The notes beneath the pieces were generated by a model. That model had not been told where the DNA came from. It ran no database searches and was given only the letters and a program-made list of their open reading frames with translations. Made by a program: the position numbers and the translations under genes. DNA of 64,000 nt from an uncultured bacterium. GTDB lineage: Bacteria; Bacteroidota; Bacteroidia; Bacteroidales; Bacteroidaceae. This document shows, piece after piece, positions 50,575 to 60,393 of the stretch (position 1 is its first letter; each line of letters opens with the position of its first letter). The stretch is from NCBI GenBank assembly GCA_905215345.1, contig CAJMPR010000015.1:1-64000 (forward strand), read 5' to 3'.

Positions 50575-52422
50575 TTATTTTCTGTTCTGTTTATCTTTCA
50601 CCATCTGCTCCTGTTGCTTTTGCATAGCTTCCAGGCGAGCAGCGAAACCGGTTTTCTTCATCTTCTTCGGATCTTTCTTTTTCGCTTCCAATTGAGCAAG
50701 CAGAGCTTCTTCATTGGTTGTTCTGCGCATAACAATCGTAGTTATTACGCTGATAAGAGTTGATACGAAATAGTAATAATTTAATCCTGAAGGATAGTCG
50801 TTCAAAATGAATAAGAACATAACAGGCATTAAGTATGACATCCATTTCATAGCTGCCATTTGCGGGTTAGCACCTGTATCTTGTTGTTGCATCATATACT
50901 TCGTGTTCAATATGTTTGTCACCGTCATCAATACACAGAACAGACTGAGGTGATTTCCTAAGAACGGAATATGGAACGGGAAATTGATGAAAGCATCATA
51001 AGTAGAAAGGTCGTCCGCCCAAAGGAAACTTTGTTGACGAAGTTCGATTGCACTTGGCACGAACATAAACAATGCCATCAAGATAGGAAATTGTATCAAC
51101 ATCGGGAGACAGCCACCCATCGGACTAACACCATACTGGCTGTAAAGTCCCATCACTTCCTGCTGTTTCTTCATTGCATCTTCCTGCTTCGGATATTTCT
51201 TACCGATTTCATCAATTTTGGGCTTCAACACACGCATCTTGGCAGAGGAGAGGTAAGTTTTCCAGGTTGCGGGGAAGACTACGATTTTTACAACCAGAGT
51301 CATCAGCAACAAAACAACCCCCATACCCAATCCCCAACCGGACAACCAGTCAAAGATGTTGATGGTAAACCATTGATTAATCTGTCTTACTACCGGCCAT
51401 CCCAAGTAGACCAGACGGTTGAGTTCCCATTTTTCAGTACGTCCCTTATCGAGCGCTGTCAATGTCTTATAGTGGTTGGGACCAAAGTAGAAGTACAGTT
51501 GAGTCGGTTTCTTACCGGTCGGGTCGAAAGCGGTACTCATTTCAGCAGAATAATCTTTGATATATCCGCTACCTTGAGGTTCCATTTTCGAAGTCAACTT
51601 TGTTTTCTCAAAGTCTGCGTCGGCCAGGAATACGGAAGAGAAGAACTGATTCTTGAATGCAATCCAGTCCAAACGTCCGGGAACTTCTTTCTCATCGTTC
51701 TTATTGGCGGACAAGTAGTCGGTTCCTTCACCCGTGAGTTTGTATGTCAATTCGGATAAACGATTTTCATACGTATATCCTTTCTCTATCTGGCGGGCAC
51801 GTTGTGACCACTCGATGTCGACATAGTTGGTACTTGCCAATTTGTTTGCCATACCTACAGCATCAATAGTAAAGTCTATCAGATAGGTGTTGTTACGCAT
51901 GGCATACTTAAAGTCGATATAACTGGTGCTGTCGGCAACCAAACGCATGGTAACGGTACTGTCGGTACGATTAACTACGGTAAAGTAGTATTCATCGGTC
52001 TGTATGGTTTCCTGTTTGTTGTAGAAGAGGAAGTTCATAGAAGCATCATCACCGCTGAACAGGGTAACAGGTGTCTTTTTATCCTGTCCCATATATTCTT
52101 TCAATGTAGCAGATGAAATGCGTCCGCCTTTGGTAGCTACTGTTACCTCCGCCAGATTGTTCTGAATCGTAATCTGTGAGTCAACCCCTTGGCGTGCATC
52201 GAAGAACAGAGAAGCAGAATCTACTGTCTGTGCTTCTTTTTCATTGGAAAGGGCGGCTTCTGATTTCGCTTTCAGATCAGCTTCGCGTTGTTGTACTTGG
52301 GCTATAGAGTCATAATAGTGTTGTTGCGCTTCCACCTGCTCCTTACTGGGACGGCTCAGAAAACTGAAACCAACTAACAAGATAGCTATTAAAACAAGTC
52401 CTGTAATGGTATTTTTATCCAT
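50575..52422 (-). CDS. yidC: Membrane protein insertase YidC
   Basis: 615 residues. N-terminal signal-anchor (NTITGLVLIAILLVGFSFL), a long periplasmic beta domain (about 80-340), then the five-helix insertase core (WLSGWGLGMGVVLLLMTLVVKIVVFP; SPMGGCLPMLIQFPILMALFM; basic tail KKDPKKMKKTGFAARLEAMQ). It inserts membrane proteins alone or with SecYEG. The C-terminal basic extension could bind ribosomes. pyrG lies 32 nt upstream on the same strand. Confidence 0.96.
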   Translation of the reverse strand: MDKNTITGLVLIAILLVGFSFLSRPSKEQVEAQQHYYDSIAQVQQREADLKAKSEAALSNEKEAQTVDSASLFFDARQGVDSQITIQNNLAEVTVATKGGRISSATLKEYMGQDKKTPVTLFSGDDASMNFLFYNKQETIQTDEYYFTVVNRTDSTVTMRLVADSTSYIDFKYAMRNNTYLIDFTIDAVGMANKLASTNYVDIEWSQRARQIEKGYTYENRLSELTYKLTGEGTDYLSANKNDEKEVPGRLDWIAFKNQFFSSVFLADADFEKTKLTSKMEPQGSGYIKDYSAEMSTAFDPTGKKPTQLYFYFGPNHYKTLTALDKGRTEKWELNRLVYLGWPVVRQINQWFTINIFDWLSGWGLGMGVVLLLMTLVVKIVVFPATWKTYLSSAKMRVLKPKIDEIGKKYPKQEDAMKKQQEVMGLYSQYGVSPMGGCLPMLIQFPILMALFMFVPSAIELRQQSFLWADDLSTYDAFINFPFHIPFLGNHLSLFCVLMTVTNILNTKYMMQQQDTGANPQMAAMKWMSYLMPVMFLFILNDYPSGLNYYYFVSTLISVITTIVMRRTTNEEALLAQLEAKKKDPKKMKKTGFAARLEAMQKQQEQMVKDKQNRK

Positions 52423-52453
52423 TCTATGTCAATTACAAATTATAAATTACAAG

Positions 52454-54067
52454 TTATTTCTTTTCATTTTCAATGGCAGCTTTCACAAACGCAACGAACA
52501 ACGGATGTGGGTTCAATACCGTACTACTGTATTCAGGATGGAATTGAGTACCTACAAACCACTTCAATTTAGGAATTTCGACAATTTCTACTAAATCCGA
52601 TTCGGGATTGATACCTACACATTTCATGCCGGCTGCTTCGTACTCGTTTTTGTACTGGTTGTTGAATTCATAGCGATGGCGATGGCGTTCCTGGATGTGT
52701 TCGGCACCGTAAGCCTGATATGCTTTACTACCTTTATGCAATACACATTCGTAAGCTCCCAGACGCATAGTTCCACCCATGTTGGTGATTGCTTTTTGTT
52801 CTTCCATGATGTCAATAACATTGTGCGGAGTCTTTTCGTCCATCTCACGGGAGTTAGCATCCATGTATCCTAATACATTGCGTGCAAACTCAATAGCAAT
52901 GCACTGCATACCCAGACAAATACCGAATGTAGGAATATCGTGTGTACGTGCATATTTAATAGCTACAAATTTACCGGCAATACCACGTTCACCAAATCCG
53001 GGTCCGATGAGTACACCTGACATACCCTCCAAAGCTTCTGCTACATTTTCGTCCGTCAGCTTCTCGCTGTTAACAAAATCTACCGATACTTTGCGGTCAT
53101 TATAAGTCCCTGCTTGTGACAGTGCTTCACGAATGGATTTATAGGCATCCTGCAAATCGTATTTTCCAACCAGAGCAATGTGTACCGGCTCTGTTTCTTC
53201 TGCTTTATGACGACGTTCAAGGAATGCACGCCATGGACCGAGTCCCGGAGTATCACCAACCGGAAGTCCCATTTTCTTCAGAATAGTTTCATCCAATCCC
53301 TGTGCCTGCATCAAGATGGGTACCTCATAGATTGTCGGAGCATCAATGCTTTGTACAACAGCATTCTCGTCTACATTACAGAACAAAGCTACCTTTTTAC
53401 GCAGGTTGTTACTTAATTCATGCTCTGTACGAAGTACAAGCACATCGGGCTGTATACCGGCGCTTTGTAACTCTTTTACAGAATGTTGAGTTGGTTTGGT
53501 CTTTAATTCACCGGCAGCCGCAAGATAAGGTACATAAGTAAGGTGTACGCACAAGGCGTCTTTTCCCAATTCCCATTTCAATTGGCGTATGCTTTCAAGA
53601 TAGGGGAGGGATTCAATATCACCGACTGTACCACCGATTTCGGTAATAACGAAGTCGAATTTGTATTTATTACCCAATAATTTTACGTTCCGTTTGATTT
53701 CGTCCGTGATATGGGGAATAACTTGAATTGTTTTACCAAGATAATCACCGCGACGTTCTTTATCGATTACGCTTTTGTAGATACGTCCGGTTGTAATGTT
53801 ATTAGCTTTAGTAGTCTGAATACCCAGGAAACGTTCGTAGTGTCCCAAGTCAAGGTCAGCTTCGTGACCATCTACCGTTACGTAGCATTCTCCGTGTTCA
53901 TAAGGGTTTAATGTGCCCGGGTCAATGTTAATATACGGGTCAAACTTCTGAATCGTTACTTTATAACCTCTTGCTTGTAACAATTTACCGATGGATGATG
54001 AAATAATACCTTTACCCAACGAGGAGGCAACGCCACCGGTGACGAAAATATACTTTGTTTCTCCCAC
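52454..54067 (-). CDS. pyrG: CTP synthase
   Basis: 537 residues. The amidoligase start KYIFVTGGVASSLGKGIIS has the P-loop; TKPTQHSVKELQSAGIQPD follows. The glutaminase half (about 290-535) shows GICLGMQC with the nucleophile Cys and WFVGTQFHPEYSS with His-Glu of the triad. It makes CTP from UTP, ATP and glutamine. The 31-nt gap to yidC suggests shared transcription; the divergent gap to the DUF3078 gene carries that gene's promoter. Confidence 0.97.
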   Translation of the reverse strand: MGETKYIFVTGGVASSLGKGIISSSIGKLLQARGYKVTIQKFDPYINIDPGTLNPYEHGECYVTVDGHEADLDLGHYERFLGIQTTKANNITTGRIYKSVIDKERRGDYLGKTIQVIPHITDEIKRNVKLLGNKYKFDFVITEIGGTVGDIESLPYLESIRQLKWELGKDALCVHLTYVPYLAAAGELKTKPTQHSVKELQSAGIQPDVLVLRTEHELSNNLRKKVALFCNVDENAVVQSIDAPTIYEVPILMQAQGLDETILKKMGLPVGDTPGLGPWRAFLERRHKAEETEPVHIALVGKYDLQDAYKSIREALSQAGTYNDRKVSVDFVNSEKLTDENVAEALEGMSGVLIGPGFGERGIAGKFVAIKYARTHDIPTFGICLGMQCIAIEFARNVLGYMDANSREMDEKTPHNVIDIMEEQKAITNMGGTMRLGAYECVLHKGSKAYQAYGAEHIQERHRHRYEFNNQYKNEYEAAGMKCVGINPESDLVEIVEIPKLKWFVGTQFHPEYSSTVLNPHPLFVAFVKAAIENEKK

Positions 54068-54216
54068 AGCTATACTGTTTTTAAATGTTTTCTCTAAAAT
54101 TAAAGCGCAAAATTATGAAAAAAAAGAGGAAGTACATAACAGTTTGGTGAAAACAATCATAAAAAAAGAAATATGTGTCTATAAAACAGTAATATCAAAC
54201 TTTCGCTTCCTACCTT

Positions 54217-54246
54217 TTGTAATCTGAACATTTTGGTTTAATTTTG
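54217..54246 (+). promoter_or_regulatory. Promoter of the DUF3078 gene
   Basis: TTG (54217-54219), 19 nt, TAATTTTG (54239-54246), with a leader of about 20 nt to ATG 54273. Confidence 0.65.
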
Positions 54247-54272
54247 CGTTCGAATATAGATTTTAAGACAAC

Positions 54273-55712
54273 ATGAGAAATAGACGTGTTTTAATAGGAT
54301 TAGTTGCCGTTCTGTTTTCATTCTCGATTATGGCACAAAACTCGAAAGGGACTGCGCAAAGTGCTAAAAAGCAGACAACAACACAGAATGCAGATACATT
54401 GTCAGGCATATGGAGCCAATATTGGATATTGAAACTAAAGCCACATGATGGTGCATATCGGTTGGATACAGTTTCTATTTTATATGAAAAATATTTTGGA
54501 GTATTGGATTATTTAAACGATCCAGTTACCCCGGAGCGTTATATACCTTATAACCCTGATTATTATCGTATGTTTGTTCCTACTACCTATTATTATGCTC
54601 CGATGGAAAGGTTATCACAAGTAAACTGGAGCTTTCAGAAACCGGATGCAACTTTGCCTTTGACAAATGAACTCCTTCCATTTGACACTTTGAGCTTCGT
54701 GTCGAAGCAAAAAGCCAATGAAGTAGTAGACCGGGTAATGTTGAATACCTATATAAATCGTCCGGATTTAGTGGTAATGACGGAGGATAAAATTAGAAAG
54801 ACCAGAGTTTTTAAAGATAACATTGAGAAGGAAGCTTCTTTAAAGCCTTCTGTTGCTAAGCTTTTTGTGCAAGAAACAATGATAGGAGTTAAAGAGGAAG
54901 CCGGAGTTGCCATACAGAAACCTAATTGGTGGACTACCGGAGGTAACGGATCGTTGCAAATAACGCAGAACTATATTTCGGATAACTGGTATAAAGGTGG
55001 TGAAAGTACGAATACACTACTTGCCAATTTACAACTCTTTGCCAATTATAATGACCGGGAGAAAGTTCAATGGGAAAACCTGTTGGATGCAAAATTAGGT
55101 TTTGGTTCTACACCTTCGGATAAATATCATGATTACCTTGTAAATACGGACCAATTTCGTTTATACAGCAAGTTAGGTATTCAGGCAGCATCCAAATGGT
55201 ATTATACAGTTACTACTGAATTTAAGACACAATTCTTTAAAGGTTATAAAGCAAATAGTGAAGAACTTGTTTCTGCTTTTTTTGCTCCTGCTGATTGGTC
55301 ATCCAGTATCGGTATGGACTATAAATTGAAAAAGAAAAAATTCAGCCTGTCTGTTTTTATGGCTCCTTTAACTTATATGTTGCGCTATGTAGGTAATAAG
55401 AATGTGGATGAAGTGAAGTTTGGCTTGGATAAAGGTAAGTCGGTAAAACATAATTTTGGTTCCCAAATACAACCTACACTTTCCTGGAAAATTATTCCAT
55501 CCATTGTTTTGGATTCTCGTCTGGATTTCCAGACCAGTTACGAATGGACGCGTATTGAATGGGAAAATACGGTAAACTTTGTGTTGAATCGTTATCTGTC
55601 TACAAAGCTTTATGTACACGCCCGTTTTGATGACAGTGCTAAACCAACTGAAGGAAGTAGTTACTTTCAGGTAAAAGAGTTATTGAGCTTTGGTATCAAT
55701 TACAAATGGTAA
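54273..55712 (+). CDS. DUF3078 outer-membrane-type protein
   Basis: 479 residues. Signal peptide (LIGLVAVLFSFSIMAQ), a low-complexity Thr/Gln/Lys stretch, then a long soluble part and, from about residue 210, DUF3078: GGNGSLQITQNYISDNWYKGGES and repeated beta strands ending in the aromatic LLSFGINYKW. This ending is typical of outer-membrane barrels. Function unknown in the family. Single gene between its own promoter and terminator. Confidence 0.85.
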   Translation: MRNRRVLIGLVAVLFSFSIMAQNSKGTAQSAKKQTTTQNADTLSGIWSQYWILKLKPHDGAYRLDTVSILYEKYFGVLDYLNDPVTPERYIPYNPDYYRMFVPTTYYYAPMERLSQVNWSFQKPDATLPLTNELLPFDTLSFVSKQKANEVVDRVMLNTYINRPDLVVMTEDKIRKTRVFKDNIEKEASLKPSVAKLFVQETMIGVKEEAGVAIQKPNWWTTGGNGSLQITQNYISDNWYKGGESTNTLLANLQLFANYNDREKVQWENLLDAKLGFGSTPSDKYHDYLVNTDQFRLYSKLGIQAASKWYYTVTTEFKTQFFKGYKANSEELVSAFFAPADWSSSIGMDYKLKKKKFSLSVFMAPLTYMLRYVGNKNVDEVKFGLDKGKSVKHNFGSQIQPTLSWKIIPSIVLDSRLDFQTSYEWTRIEWENTVNFVLNRYLSTKLYVHARFDDSAKPTEGSSYFQVKELLSFGINYKW

Positions 55713-55739
55713 CCATATCTACTGTTAACAAATAAAAAG

Positions 55740-55772
55740 AACGCTCCGTTGGATGACAACGGGGCGTTTTTT
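55740..55772 (+). terminator. Terminator of the DUF3078 gene
   Basis: AACGCTCCGTTG (55740-55751) pairs with CAACGGGGCGTT (55757-55768), 5-nt loop, followed by T6. Confidence 0.9.
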
Positions 55773-55857
55773 ATGTTTTTCAGTAGAAAAAATAAAGAAA
55801 AACCGCGAAAAACAGGAAAAAGGACGTTTACGTACACAGAAAAAACAATGTAATCCC

Positions 55858-55886
55858 TTGCAGTTCGCAAATAATGACTAAATTTG
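55858..55886 (+). promoter_or_regulatory. Promoter of the RNF operon
   Basis: TTG (55858-55860), 18 nt, TAAATTTG (55879-55886), 28 nt before ATG 55915. Spacing is one or two nt shorter than usual. Confidence 0.6.
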
Positions 55887-55914
55887 CCACGATTTGTAAT
55901 GCACACTTTGCAAA

Positions 55915-56334
55915 ATGGCGAATACTATAAGACATCAAGGTATTGTGGAAAACATAAACGGTTCTCATCTTCAAGTGAGAATTATTCAAACTTCAGCATG
56001 TGCTTCGTGCAGTGTTAAGGGACATTGTAGTTCTGCCGATACTAAAGAAAAACTTATTGATATAACAGATGCTGATGCTGCTTCCTATCAACCCGGTGAC
56101 CGTGTATGGGTGATTGGAGAATTATCTATGGGGGCGATGGCGGTTCTGTATGCTTTTATATTCCCTTTCCTCGTTTTGATATTTTCCCTTTTTATTTTCA
56201 TGGCGATATGGAATAATGAATTGCGTTCTGCACTTTGTTCGTTAGCGCTTCTTATACCTTATTATTATATATTGTGGCTGAACAAGTCACGAATGGGAAA
56301 GAAGTTTTCATTCTCGATCAAACCAATGAATTAA
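55915..56334 (+). CDS. rseC: RseC/SoxR-reducing system protein, first RNF-operon gene
   Basis: 139 residues. N-terminal soluble segment with QTSACASCSVKGHC, the four cysteines conserved in RseC, then two membrane helices (about 76-99, 104-122) and a basic end. RseC proteins sit beside rnf/rsx genes in many bacteria and are thought to help the Rnf complex reduce partner iron-sulfur proteins. Here it opens the RNF operon, 38 nt before rnfB, matching that role. Confidence 0.85.
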   Translation: MANTIRHQGIVENINGSHLQVRIIQTSACASCSVKGHCSSADTKEKLIDITDADAASYQPGDRVWVIGELSMGAMAVLYAFIFPFLVLIFSLFIFMAIWNNELRSALCSLALLIPYYYILWLNKSRMGKKFSFSIKPMN

Positions 56335-56372
56335 CTAATACATAAAACAAATAATTAATAAACAACTAATTT

Positions 56373-57317
56373 ATGAATGTAATTCTGATTGCAGTGATTT
56401 CATTGGGGGCTATAGCGCTGATTTCCGCAGCTATCCTTTATGTAGCTTCCAAGAAGTTCGCCGTGTATGAAGATCCGCGAATTGCACAAGTAGCAGAAGT
56501 GCTTCCGCAGGCAAATTGCGGTGGATGTGGTTACCCGGGATGTAGCGGATTTGCTGATGCTTGTGTAAAAGCCGGTTCGCTTGAAGGTAAACTCTGTCCG
56601 GTGGGTGGACAACCCGTTATGACAAAGGTTGCAGAGATTCTGGGATTAGATGCTGCTGCCTCCGAACCTATGGTTGCAGTAGTAAGATGTAACGGAACAT
56701 GTGCCAACCGTCCTCGTGTGAATCACTATGATGGAGCAAAGAGTTGTGCGATTGCTGCTTCTCTTTATGGTGGTGAAACCGGCTGTAGTTACGGTTGCCT
56801 GGGATGTGGCGACTGTGTAGCTGCCTGCCAGTTCGATGCTATCCATATGAATCCCGAAACCGGACTTCCGGAAGTGGATGAAGCAAAGTGTACAGCTTGT
56901 GGAGCATGTGTTAAGGCATGTCCTAAGTTTATTATTGAAATCCGTCCGCAGGGCAAGAAATCACGCCGCGTATATGTGCAGTGCGTCAATAAAGACAAAG
57001 GGGCTGTAGCCCGTAAGGCTTGTACGGTAGCTTGTATCGGTTGTGGTAAGTGTGTGAAGGTATGTCCGTTCGAAGCTATTACTTTGGAGAACAATCTGGC
57101 CTACATTGATCCGAATAAATGTAAATCTTGTCGCAAGTGTGAGGAAGTTTGTCCGCAAAATACCATTATTGCACTTAACTTTCCTCCACGTAAGCCGAAA
57201 GTAGAAGGTGATGCTGCGGTGGCTACTCCCAAAGTGGTAGTTGCTTCGGCGAAAGTGGCTGAAACTCCGAAAGCACCAGAAGCACCGGCAGCGGAAGCTC
57301 CGAAAGTAGAGGCATAA
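56373..57317 (+). CDS. rnfB: RNF complex ferredoxin subunit RnfB
   Basis: 314 residues. One N-terminal membrane helix (NVILIAVISLGAIALISAAIL), then the Fe-S domain NCGGCGYPGCSGF...CPVGG and four ferredoxin-type clusters: CLGCGDCVAACQF, CTACGACVKACP, CIGCGKCVKVCP and CKSCRKCEEVCP. The Ala/Pro/Glu-rich tail is a flexible end. RnfB takes electrons from ferredoxin and passes them into the complex that links ferredoxin:NAD+ oxidoreduction to Na+ or H+ pumping. Confidence 0.95.
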   Translation: MNVILIAVISLGAIALISAAILYVASKKFAVYEDPRIAQVAEVLPQANCGGCGYPGCSGFADACVKAGSLEGKLCPVGGQPVMTKVAEILGLDAAASEPMVAVVRCNGTCANRPRVNHYDGAKSCAIAASLYGGETGCSYGCLGCGDCVAACQFDAIHMNPETGLPEVDEAKCTACGACVKACPKFIIEIRPQGKKSRRVYVQCVNKDKGAVARKACTVACIGCGKCVKVCPFEAITLENNLAYIDPNKCKSCRKCEEVCPQNTIIALNFPPRKPKVEGDAAVATPKVVVASAKVAETPKAPEAPAAEAPKVEA

Positions 57318-57356
57318 AATTAACAAGTAATTAAACGACTAAAAATACAGAATTGT

Positions 57357-58691
57357 ATGTTGAAGACATTTTCAATTGGTGGAGTTCATCCACACGAAAA
57401 TAAACTTTCAGCACACCAGCCAATCATTCAGGCAGAGGTTCCGGCTAAAGCCGTAATCTTGTTAGGACAGCACATCGGTGCTCCTGCAAAACCTATAGTG
57501 GCCAAGGGTGATGTTGTGAAAGTAGGTACAAAGATTGCCGAACCCGGTGGCTTCGTATCAGCAGCTATTCATTCGTCTGTCAGCGGAAAAGTCGCTAAGA
57601 TTGACACGATTGTCGACGCCAGCGGTTACGCTAAACCTGCAATCTTTATTGATGTGGAAGGGGATGAGTGGGAAGAATCTATTGACCGCACTGATACGTT
57701 GATAAAAGAATGTAATATTTCTGCAGAGGAGATTGTGAAGAAGATTGCCGACGCCGGTATCGTAGGGTTAGGTGGCGCTTGCTTTCCTACACAAGTGAAA
57801 TTGTGCCCACCGCCTGCATTTAAAGCAGAATGTGTTATCATTAATGCGGTAGAGTGCGAACCTTATCTGACAGCCGATCATCAGCTAATGTTGGAGCATG
57901 CCGAAGAAATCATGGTAGGGGTTTCCATCTTGATGAAAGCCGTTAAAGTGAATAAAGCATTTATCGGTATTGAAAATAATAAGCCCGATGCTATTCAGTT
58001 GATGACAAAAGTCGCTGCCGGCTATGCAGGTATCGAAATAGTTCCTTTGAAAGTACAATATCCGCAAGGAGGTGAAAAGCAGTTGATCGATGCTGTTATC
58101 AGCCGTCAGGTAGCTGCCGGTGCATTGCCTATTTCTACAGGAGCCGTTGTTCAGAACGTGGGTACTGCATTTGCTGTTTATCAGGCTGTTCAGAAGAATA
58201 AACCGTTGTTTGAACGTGTTATTACCGTAACGGGTAAATCTCTGGCTAAACCGTCCAACTTCCTAGCTCGTGTAGGTACTCCGATGCAGCAGCTGATTGA
58301 GGCTTGCGGTGGTCTTCCCGGAGATACGGGTAAGATTATCGGTGGTGGCCCGATGATGGGTAAGGCTTTGATAAATACGGATGTGCCGACTGCCAAAGGT
58401 AGTTCCGGTATTCTGATTATGAACGACAAAGAAGCCAAACGTGGCGAAATTCAACCTTGTATTCGTTGCGCTAAGTGTGTAGGAGCCTGTCCGATGGGAT
58501 TGGAACCTTACTTGCTTGCTACCGTATCGGCTCATGGAGATTTTGAAAGAGTAGAGAAAGAAGATATCATGTCATGTATTGAGTGTGGCTCATGCCAGTT
58601 CACTTGCCCTTCCAATCGTCCTATGCTGGATTATATCCGTTTAGGCAAAGGTAAAGTAGGAGCAATGATACGTGCACGTCAAGCTAAATAA
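57357..58691 (+). CDS. rnfC: RNF complex NADH-binding subunit RnfC
   Basis: 444 residues. GGVHPHENK at the start, a Nqo1-like flavin/NADH domain (GIVGLGGACFPTQVKL; NAVECEPYLTADHQLM), and two C-terminal clusters, CIRCAKCVGACPMGLEP and CIECGSCQFTCPSNRPML. It binds FMN and NAD(H) on the cytoplasmic face. 9 nt separate it from rnfD. Confidence 0.95.
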   Translation: MLKTFSIGGVHPHENKLSAHQPIIQAEVPAKAVILLGQHIGAPAKPIVAKGDVVKVGTKIAEPGGFVSAAIHSSVSGKVAKIDTIVDASGYAKPAIFIDVEGDEWEESIDRTDTLIKECNISAEEIVKKIADAGIVGLGGACFPTQVKLCPPPAFKAECVIINAVECEPYLTADHQLMLEHAEEIMVGVSILMKAVKVNKAFIGIENNKPDAIQLMTKVAAGYAGIEIVPLKVQYPQGGEKQLIDAVISRQVAAGALPISTGAVVQNVGTAFAVYQAVQKNKPLFERVITVTGKSLAKPSNFLARVGTPMQQLIEACGGLPGDTGKIIGGGPMMGKALINTDVPTAKGSSGILIMNDKEAKRGEIQPCIRCAKCVGACPMGLEPYLLATVSAHGDFERVEKEDIMSCIECGSCQFTCPSNRPMLDYIRLGKGKVGAMIRARQAK

Positions 58692-58699
58692 AACGAAGT

Positions 58700-59695
58700 A
58701 TGGAAAATAAATTAATCGTATCCCTTTCGCCCCATGTTCACGGTGGTGACAGCGTAAAGAAGAATATGTATGGCGTGCTCATTGCATTAATTCCTGCATT
58801 TCTCGTATCGCTTTACTTTTTTGGACTGGGTGCGCTGATTGTTACGGCTACTTCCGTAGCAGCCTGCTTATTCTTTGAATGGGCTATCGGCAAATTCCTG
58901 ATGAAAAAAGAAACTACGACCATCTGTGACGGTTCAGCCATTATCACCGGTGTGTTGTTGGCATTCAATTTACCTTCCAATCTGCCTATCTGGATTATCA
59001 TTCTTGGCGCCTTGTTTGCTATCGGTGTAGGCAAGATGTCATTCGGTGGTTTGGGTTGTAACCCTTTTAATCCGGCATTGGCCGGCCGTGTATTCTTACT
59101 GCTCTCTTTCCCGGTGCAGATGACTACTTGGCCTGCTGTGGGACAGTTAACCGCTTATACGGATGCTACTACTGCAGCGACACCGCTTGCTATCATGAAA
59201 GGAGTAATTAATGGCGCTCCGGGTATGTCTCTCAGTGATCTTCCTACATCTTTAGATTTGTTAATCGGGAATAATGGAGGATGTATCGGTGAGGTTAGTG
59301 CATTAGCTTTGTTGTTAGGACTTGCATATATGCTATGGAAGAAAATTATTACCTGGCATATTCCTGTGTCTATTCTGGTAACGGTATTTGTCTTCTCCGG
59401 CATTATGTACCTGGTTAATCCGACAATATATGTTTCTCCGGTATTGCAGTTGTTATCGGGTGGTCTGATGTTGGGTGCTGTCTTTATGGCGACTGACTAT
59501 GTAACTTCACCGATGAGTCACAAGGGAATGTTGATTTACGGTATCTGTATCGGTCTGTTAACGGTTATCATCCGTCTGTTCGGTGCATATCCTGAGGGTA
59601 TGTCGTTCGCTATTCTGATAATGAATGCGTTCACTCCGTTGATTAACACCTATGTTAAACCTAAACGCTTTGGGGAGGTAGCGAAGAAGAAATGA
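58700..59695 (+). CDS. rnfD: RNF complex membrane subunit RnfD
   Basis: 331 residues with about 10 membrane helices. SPHVHGGDSVKKNMYGVLIALIP is the family start. Thr161 in TAATPLAIMKG is at the position where RnfD and NqrB carry covalent FMN (consensus SGATPL); here Gly is replaced by Ala. The stop overlaps the rnfG start by 4 nt. Part of the ion-translocating core. Confidence 0.93.
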   Translation: MENKLIVSLSPHVHGGDSVKKNMYGVLIALIPAFLVSLYFFGLGALIVTATSVAACLFFEWAIGKFLMKKETTTICDGSAIITGVLLAFNLPSNLPIWIIILGALFAIGVGKMSFGGLGCNPFNPALAGRVFLLLSFPVQMTTWPAVGQLTAYTDATTAATPLAIMKGVINGAPGMSLSDLPTSLDLLIGNNGGCIGEVSALALLLGLAYMLWKKIITWHIPVSILVTVFVFSGIMYLVNPTIYVSPVLQLLSGGLMLGAVFMATDYVTSPMSHKGMLIYGICIGLLTVIIRLFGAYPEGMSFAILIMNAFTPLINTYVKPKRFGEVAKKK

Positions 59696-60378
59696 AAAAG
59701 TTAGAATCATCCTTAAAGAATATGTTGCTGGTACTTACGGGGGTTACAGCTATCTCCGTAGCATTGCTGGCTTATGTAAACGAACTGACGAAAGAACCCA
59801 TTGCACAGGCTAATGCCAAGACTTTGAGTGATGCTGTTAGTGCGGTAGTTCCTGGTTTCAATAATGATCCGATTGCCGAAAAGAAAGTTCAGGAAGTGAA
59901 CGGAGTTGAGTATTCTGTATATCCTGCTACCCAAGATGGTAAATATATCGGTGCAGCTGTAGAAGCTACGGCTATGGGATTCGGTGGCGAACTGAAAGTA
60001 TTGGTCGGTTTTGATGCTCAGGGACAAATTATTGACTATTCTTTGCTGTCGCATGTAGAAACTCCGGGACTGGGTTCTAAGGCTGCCGACTGGTTTAAGA
60101 AAGGTAACAAAGGTGATATTACAGGTATGAATCCGGGTGAATCTCCGCTGACTGTAAGCAAAGACGGTGGTAAGGTAGATGCCATTACCGCTTCAACCAT
60201 TACTTCACGTGCTTTCTTGAATGCAGTGAACGCAGCTTATGCAGCTTATGCGGGGCAGAATACTGCCGACGGTGCTACGGGAGCTACTCAGCAAAAGGTG
60301 GAGCAAGCTGCTGAAATGAGTACTTCTACGGGAGCTTCAATAAAAGTGGAACTTACTGACTCTGTCAGTGCTAAATAA
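59692..60378 (+). CDS. rnfG: RNF complex FMN-binding subunit RnfG
   Basis: 228 residues. One N-terminal helix (MLLVLTGVTAISVALLAYV), then the extracytoplasmic FMN_bind domain. The covalent flavin site fits DAITASTITS (163-172), with Thr169 as attachment; most relatives read TGAT here, so this is a variant. HVETPGLGSKAADWF is conserved upstream. An Ala/Thr/Gln-rich tail follows. Flavin would be attached by an ApbE protein, not encoded in this window. Confidence 0.92.
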   Translation: MKKLESSLKNMLLVLTGVTAISVALLAYVNELTKEPIAQANAKTLSDAVSAVVPGFNNDPIAEKKVQEVNGVEYSVYPATQDGKYIGAAVEATAMGFGGELKVLVGFDAQGQIIDYSLLSHVETPGLGSKAADWFKKGNKGDITGMNPGESPLTVSKDGGKVDAITASTITSRAFLNAVNAAYAAYAGQNTADGATGATQQKVEQAAEMSTSTGASIKVELTDSVSAK

Positions 60379-60393
60379 GAAAGGAGTAGAAAT

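Noticed and set aside
50971..51759. 262-codon frame on the plus strand
   Set aside because: Antisense to yidC; no family features and no start signals.
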